The position numbers and the translations under genes are program-made. A stretch of DNA of 64,000 bases, taken from the NCBI GenBank assembly GCA_027923505.1, contig BROI01000023.1, positions 186,001 through 250,000 of the forward strand, written 5' to 3'. Under the pieces are notes generated by a model. The model was not told where the DNA came from and searched no databases. It was given only the letters and a program-made list of their open reading frames with translations. The DNA comes from Mayamaea pseudoterrestris. Lineage: Eukaryota; Bacillariophyta; Bacillariophyceae; Sellaphorales; Sellaphoraceae. Below, piece by piece: positions 61,942 to 64,000 of the stretch (its first letter is position 1; every line of letters begins with the position of its first letter).

Positions 61942-62490
61942 ATGCAGATTCTTGATGACGCATCCATTTTAACTCCAGCTCTCTACGCGTCGGTTATTCT
62001 CCTCGTTGGTGTATCGGCGTGGGCATTGAACGCGCGCTTGACGCAAAAGTCCAAGACATTTACTAGCAAAAGGTCGCTCACGATCAAGGAGAAACTTGGA
62101 GGCGATGCTGCAATTGAAGCCGCTGTTGATGAATTCTACAGGCGCGTCCCGGTCGACCCCCAGCTGGCTCCCTTCTTCGCCGGCTTCTCCATTAAGCATC
62201 TCAAGAATCATCAGCGCAACTTTATGAACAATGCATTTACTGGTAATCCGGGTAACTTGGATTTACATGACATGATGCTGAAGCGACACGCCAAGCTTTT
62301 CAATGAGCGAGGACTGAAAGCGGAACACTTTGACCTTGTGGCAGGCCACTTGGTGGCGACACTCCAACACTTGGGCGTTGAACCAACAGTCATTGGTGAG
62401 GCGGCTGCCGTCGTCATGTCGCTTCGTCCAGCCTTCGAGGAAGGCGAGCAATTGGCCAAGTTTGCCAAGGCAAATGAAAATCAAGCCTAG
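61942..62490 (+). CDS. Truncated haemoglobin with N-terminal membrane anchor
   Basis: A 182-residue protein. Residues about 8-30 (SILTPALYASVILLVGVSAWAL) form one hydrophobic helix followed by a basic stretch (NARLTQKSKTFTSKRS), a signal anchor or uncleaved membrane tether. The globin domain has TIKEKLGGDAAIEAAVDEFYRRVPVDP with Tyr B10, FFAGFSIKHLKNHQRNFMNNAF, F8 His in LKRHAKLF, and GLKAEHFDLVAGHLVATLQHLGV. It is less like the three upstream genes than they are like each other, and resembles bacterial group 1 globins more closely (FYRRVPVDPQLAPFFAG). It closes the globin cluster. The start at 61942 (CAACCATGC) covers the anchor. Confidence 0.88.
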   Translation: MQILDDASILTPALYASVILLVGVSAWALNARLTQKSKTFTSKRSLTIKEKLGGDAAIEAAVDEFYRRVPVDPQLAPFFAGFSIKHLKNHQRNFMNNAFTGNPGNLDLHDMMLKRHAKLFNERGLKAEHFDLVAGHLVATLQHLGVEPTVIGEAAAVVMSLRPAFEEGEQLAKFAKANENQA

Positions 62491-62716
62491 ATAACAAATG
62501 AAGCAAGAGACGTGTGTGGAGTCTTGCTAGGTTCAACAAGTAACCTATAATATAATGGCAAGAATTTTATGTGACGTTTAACGAAATAAACCACAAATTT
62601 GTCGTTTAGCTTCCCGTGCCAACTATGTCAGACACGACTGGTCGTAAGCTTTTGCCGTTGAGATGAGGCAAGAGTTGAGTTTGCCGAAGACTTGCTGTCC
62701 AAACACATCAGCAATC

Positions 62717-63934
62717 TTATGAATTAAGCGCTATGGCATGTATATCTTTAGCCGAGCAAAGGATTGTAGCCGACTTGGTGGCGCCAGTCACTTGGCAAAC
62801 CTCGCTATCGCGTAGGCAGATGGGAGTGGACGGCGCTAAACTGGCCGACTTGTCATTGACGAGCTCATTCCACTGGTCATCCATATGAGGAAAGAAAGAG
62901 TACTGGCCAACAAGACTCAACCCTGGAGTTCCTTTCCAATCTTCGTAACTTTCCATTCCAAGCACAACGCGGGGATCGTCCCAGCCCTTCCAGCAAGCCG
63001 TTTCCATCCTTGCGCCAACCAAGATGGCGCCCGCGCTGGACCCAATGTACATTCCGCTCTTGCTTGTGCAGAAATCAAGCAAGTCTTGCTTATACCCGAT
63101 CGTCTTGTGCAGGCAGTGGTGCAGCCAGAATGTGTTTCCGCCTTGCACGTAGACCAAGTGTGGCTGCCATGTGCGCATGGCGTCGTGCGCCGTCTGTGGA
63201 AAAGCACTTGCCGCAGCATGAATTCCACCAGTCGCTTGCGGCTGCTTGATTGACCCATCGTCCCAGTCAATGGTCACCACGTGAATGTCAATAGATGGAA
63301 GAAGCTCTTGCAGCAAGTTGACAATGTCGTTCCGACGTGACTTGCCGTCGGCCCTTGCGCGCTGCCGTTGCTTGCCAGGTGAATTAGTCGAGTCAAGTCG
63401 CAATGCATACATGGCGGTGGGAATGTAGACGAATCGAAGAATGAGCGAAGAAGATTCATTGTCGTTGCTTATGTAGTCCTTCTGATATTGCCGCAGCAGA
63501 TCAAGTGGACTCGTTGCACCTTTATTCTGCTGCAACTGCTCGAGCGCGTCATCAACAAACTCCAGCTGCTCCACCGCCGACATGTCTGGCCCTGCGCAAG
63601 GACTGAATTTGACAGTATCTTTGATTCTTTGCTCCAATCTGTGCTGCTCCTGCGTCAGCAAGGCGAGAATCAAGCCTTGTTGAACAAACGCTTGAGCTGT
63701 GGGATTGGGTCGCAAGCCGTCAGAGAATGATGATAACAGCAATCCCTGCGCCATCCACGGTCGACTTTCTTTGTCAGCATTTGTATCATCTGCATCATGA
63801 GAGACTCCAAAACGTGCTGATAGTTTCGTTGATTGTCGAAGAAACAAGCCTTGCGAAGATGCGACGAGACAGAATGCTTGGCCGCGTTGAATAGTAACGA
63901 GGACGAAAAGAGTCAATGATGCCAGTTTGATCAT
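62717..63934 (-). CDS. Peptidase S51 family protein (dipeptidase E/cyanophycinase-like), secretory or plastid presequence
   Basis: A 405-residue protein. The N-terminus MIKLASLTLFVLVTIQRGQAF/C is a signal peptide with a plastid-type cleavage site. A family-specific N-terminal part (residues 60-150) precedes the S51 fold: FVYIPTAMYAL, DIHVVTIDWDD, LVYVQGGNTFWLHH, the nucleophile elbow YIGSSAGAILVG with the Ser of SAGA, and LVGQYSFFPHMDDQW with a His expected near the active site. S51 enzymes cleave N-terminal Asp dipeptides or cyanophycin; the substrate here is unknown. It faces the globin cluster convergently, about 225 bp from its last gene. The long N-terminal extension is unusual for the family. 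Confidence 0.82.
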   Translation of the reverse strand: MIKLASLTLFVLVTIQRGQAFCLVASSQGLFLRQSTKLSARFGVSHDADDTNADKESRPWMAQGLLLSSFSDGLRPNPTAQAFVQQGLILALLTQEQHRLEQRIKDTVKFSPCAGPDMSAVEQLEFVDDALEQLQQNKGATSPLDLLRQYQKDYISNDNESSSLILRFVYIPTAMYALRLDSTNSPGKQRQRARADGKSRRNDIVNLLQELLPSIDIHVVTIDWDDGSIKQPQATGGIHAAASAFPQTAHDAMRTWQPHLVYVQGGNTFWLHHCLHKTIGYKQDLLDFCTSKSGMYIGSSAGAILVGARMETACWKGWDDPRVVLGMESYEDWKGTPGLSLVGQYSFFPHMDDQWNELVNDKSASLAPSTPICLRDSEVCQVTGATKSATILCSAKDIHAIALNS

Positions 63935-64000
63935 TAGTTACTGTTCAAGCAATTACTACGAATGTAGATTATGCGCATTGCTTTCAGATAAATTGGCATC

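Overview
This is nuclear DNA of a photosynthetic stramenopile, almost certainly a diatom. The evidence is a light-harvesting (FCP-type) gene with a GASAF cleavage site, several plastid-type presequences with a signal peptide ending in a [A/S]xF/W-like site, a DUF6824-type gene (a family known mainly from diatoms), short GT-AG introns of 74-98 bp and densely packed genes on both strands. The species cannot be told from the sequence alone.

Layout. 1-1.5 kb is the end of a ~350-bp tandem repeat. 1.7-16.2 kb carries an odd LHC gene, a DBP7/DDX31 rRNA helicase, a DUF6824 protein, an ETFRF1/LYRM5-like protein, two tandem RBR ubiquitin ligases (one fused to a SAM domain), a plastid alpha/beta hydrolase of the phytyl ester synthase type and two related Ser-Pro-rich unknown proteins. 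16.2-18.8 kb has few genes and holds a 953-bp non-autonomous DNA transposon with perfect 40-bp inverted repeats. 18.9-37.4 kb carries a four-exon plasma-membrane-type Ca2+ ATPase, a fused GHMP kinase/nucleotidyltransferase, an unknown protein, a long coiled-coil protein, a HAT-repeat plastid RNA factor, a tiny complex III hinge protein (QCR6) whose coding sequence begins with an exon holding only ATG, and a SET protein.

37.5-49.1 kb is one large satellite of ~169-bp monomers. It contains a 4,648-bp block present twice in tandem with one difference seen, joined out of register. 49.3-57.8 kb carries a plastid DUF1279 protein, a PP2C phosphatase, a farnesylation-type DnaJ that has lost one of its two zinc centres, a TTG1/DCAF7 WD40 protein, a CCB2/CCB4-like cytochrome b6f assembly factor and an Mpv17 protein. 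58.4-62.5 kb is a cluster of four truncated haemoglobin genes with six globin domains: single, double, double, and single with a membrane anchor. A peptidase S51 gene closes the window.

The strongest unexplained signals are two homologous promoter cassettes, upstream of the helicase and of the GHMP kinase fusion. They consist of 42-bp units, each with an ACGTCA or GCGTCA box. These hexamers equal the CO2/cAMP-responsive elements described in the diatom carbonic anhydrase promoter, and their spacing equals four helical turns. Other notable signals are the globin cluster, the coordinated loss of zinc centre I in the DnaJ, and two unrelated satellites whose monomers both carry a palindrome centred on ACAACTTGT. 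Gene functions come from motifs read by eye; no database search or computed alignment was made.
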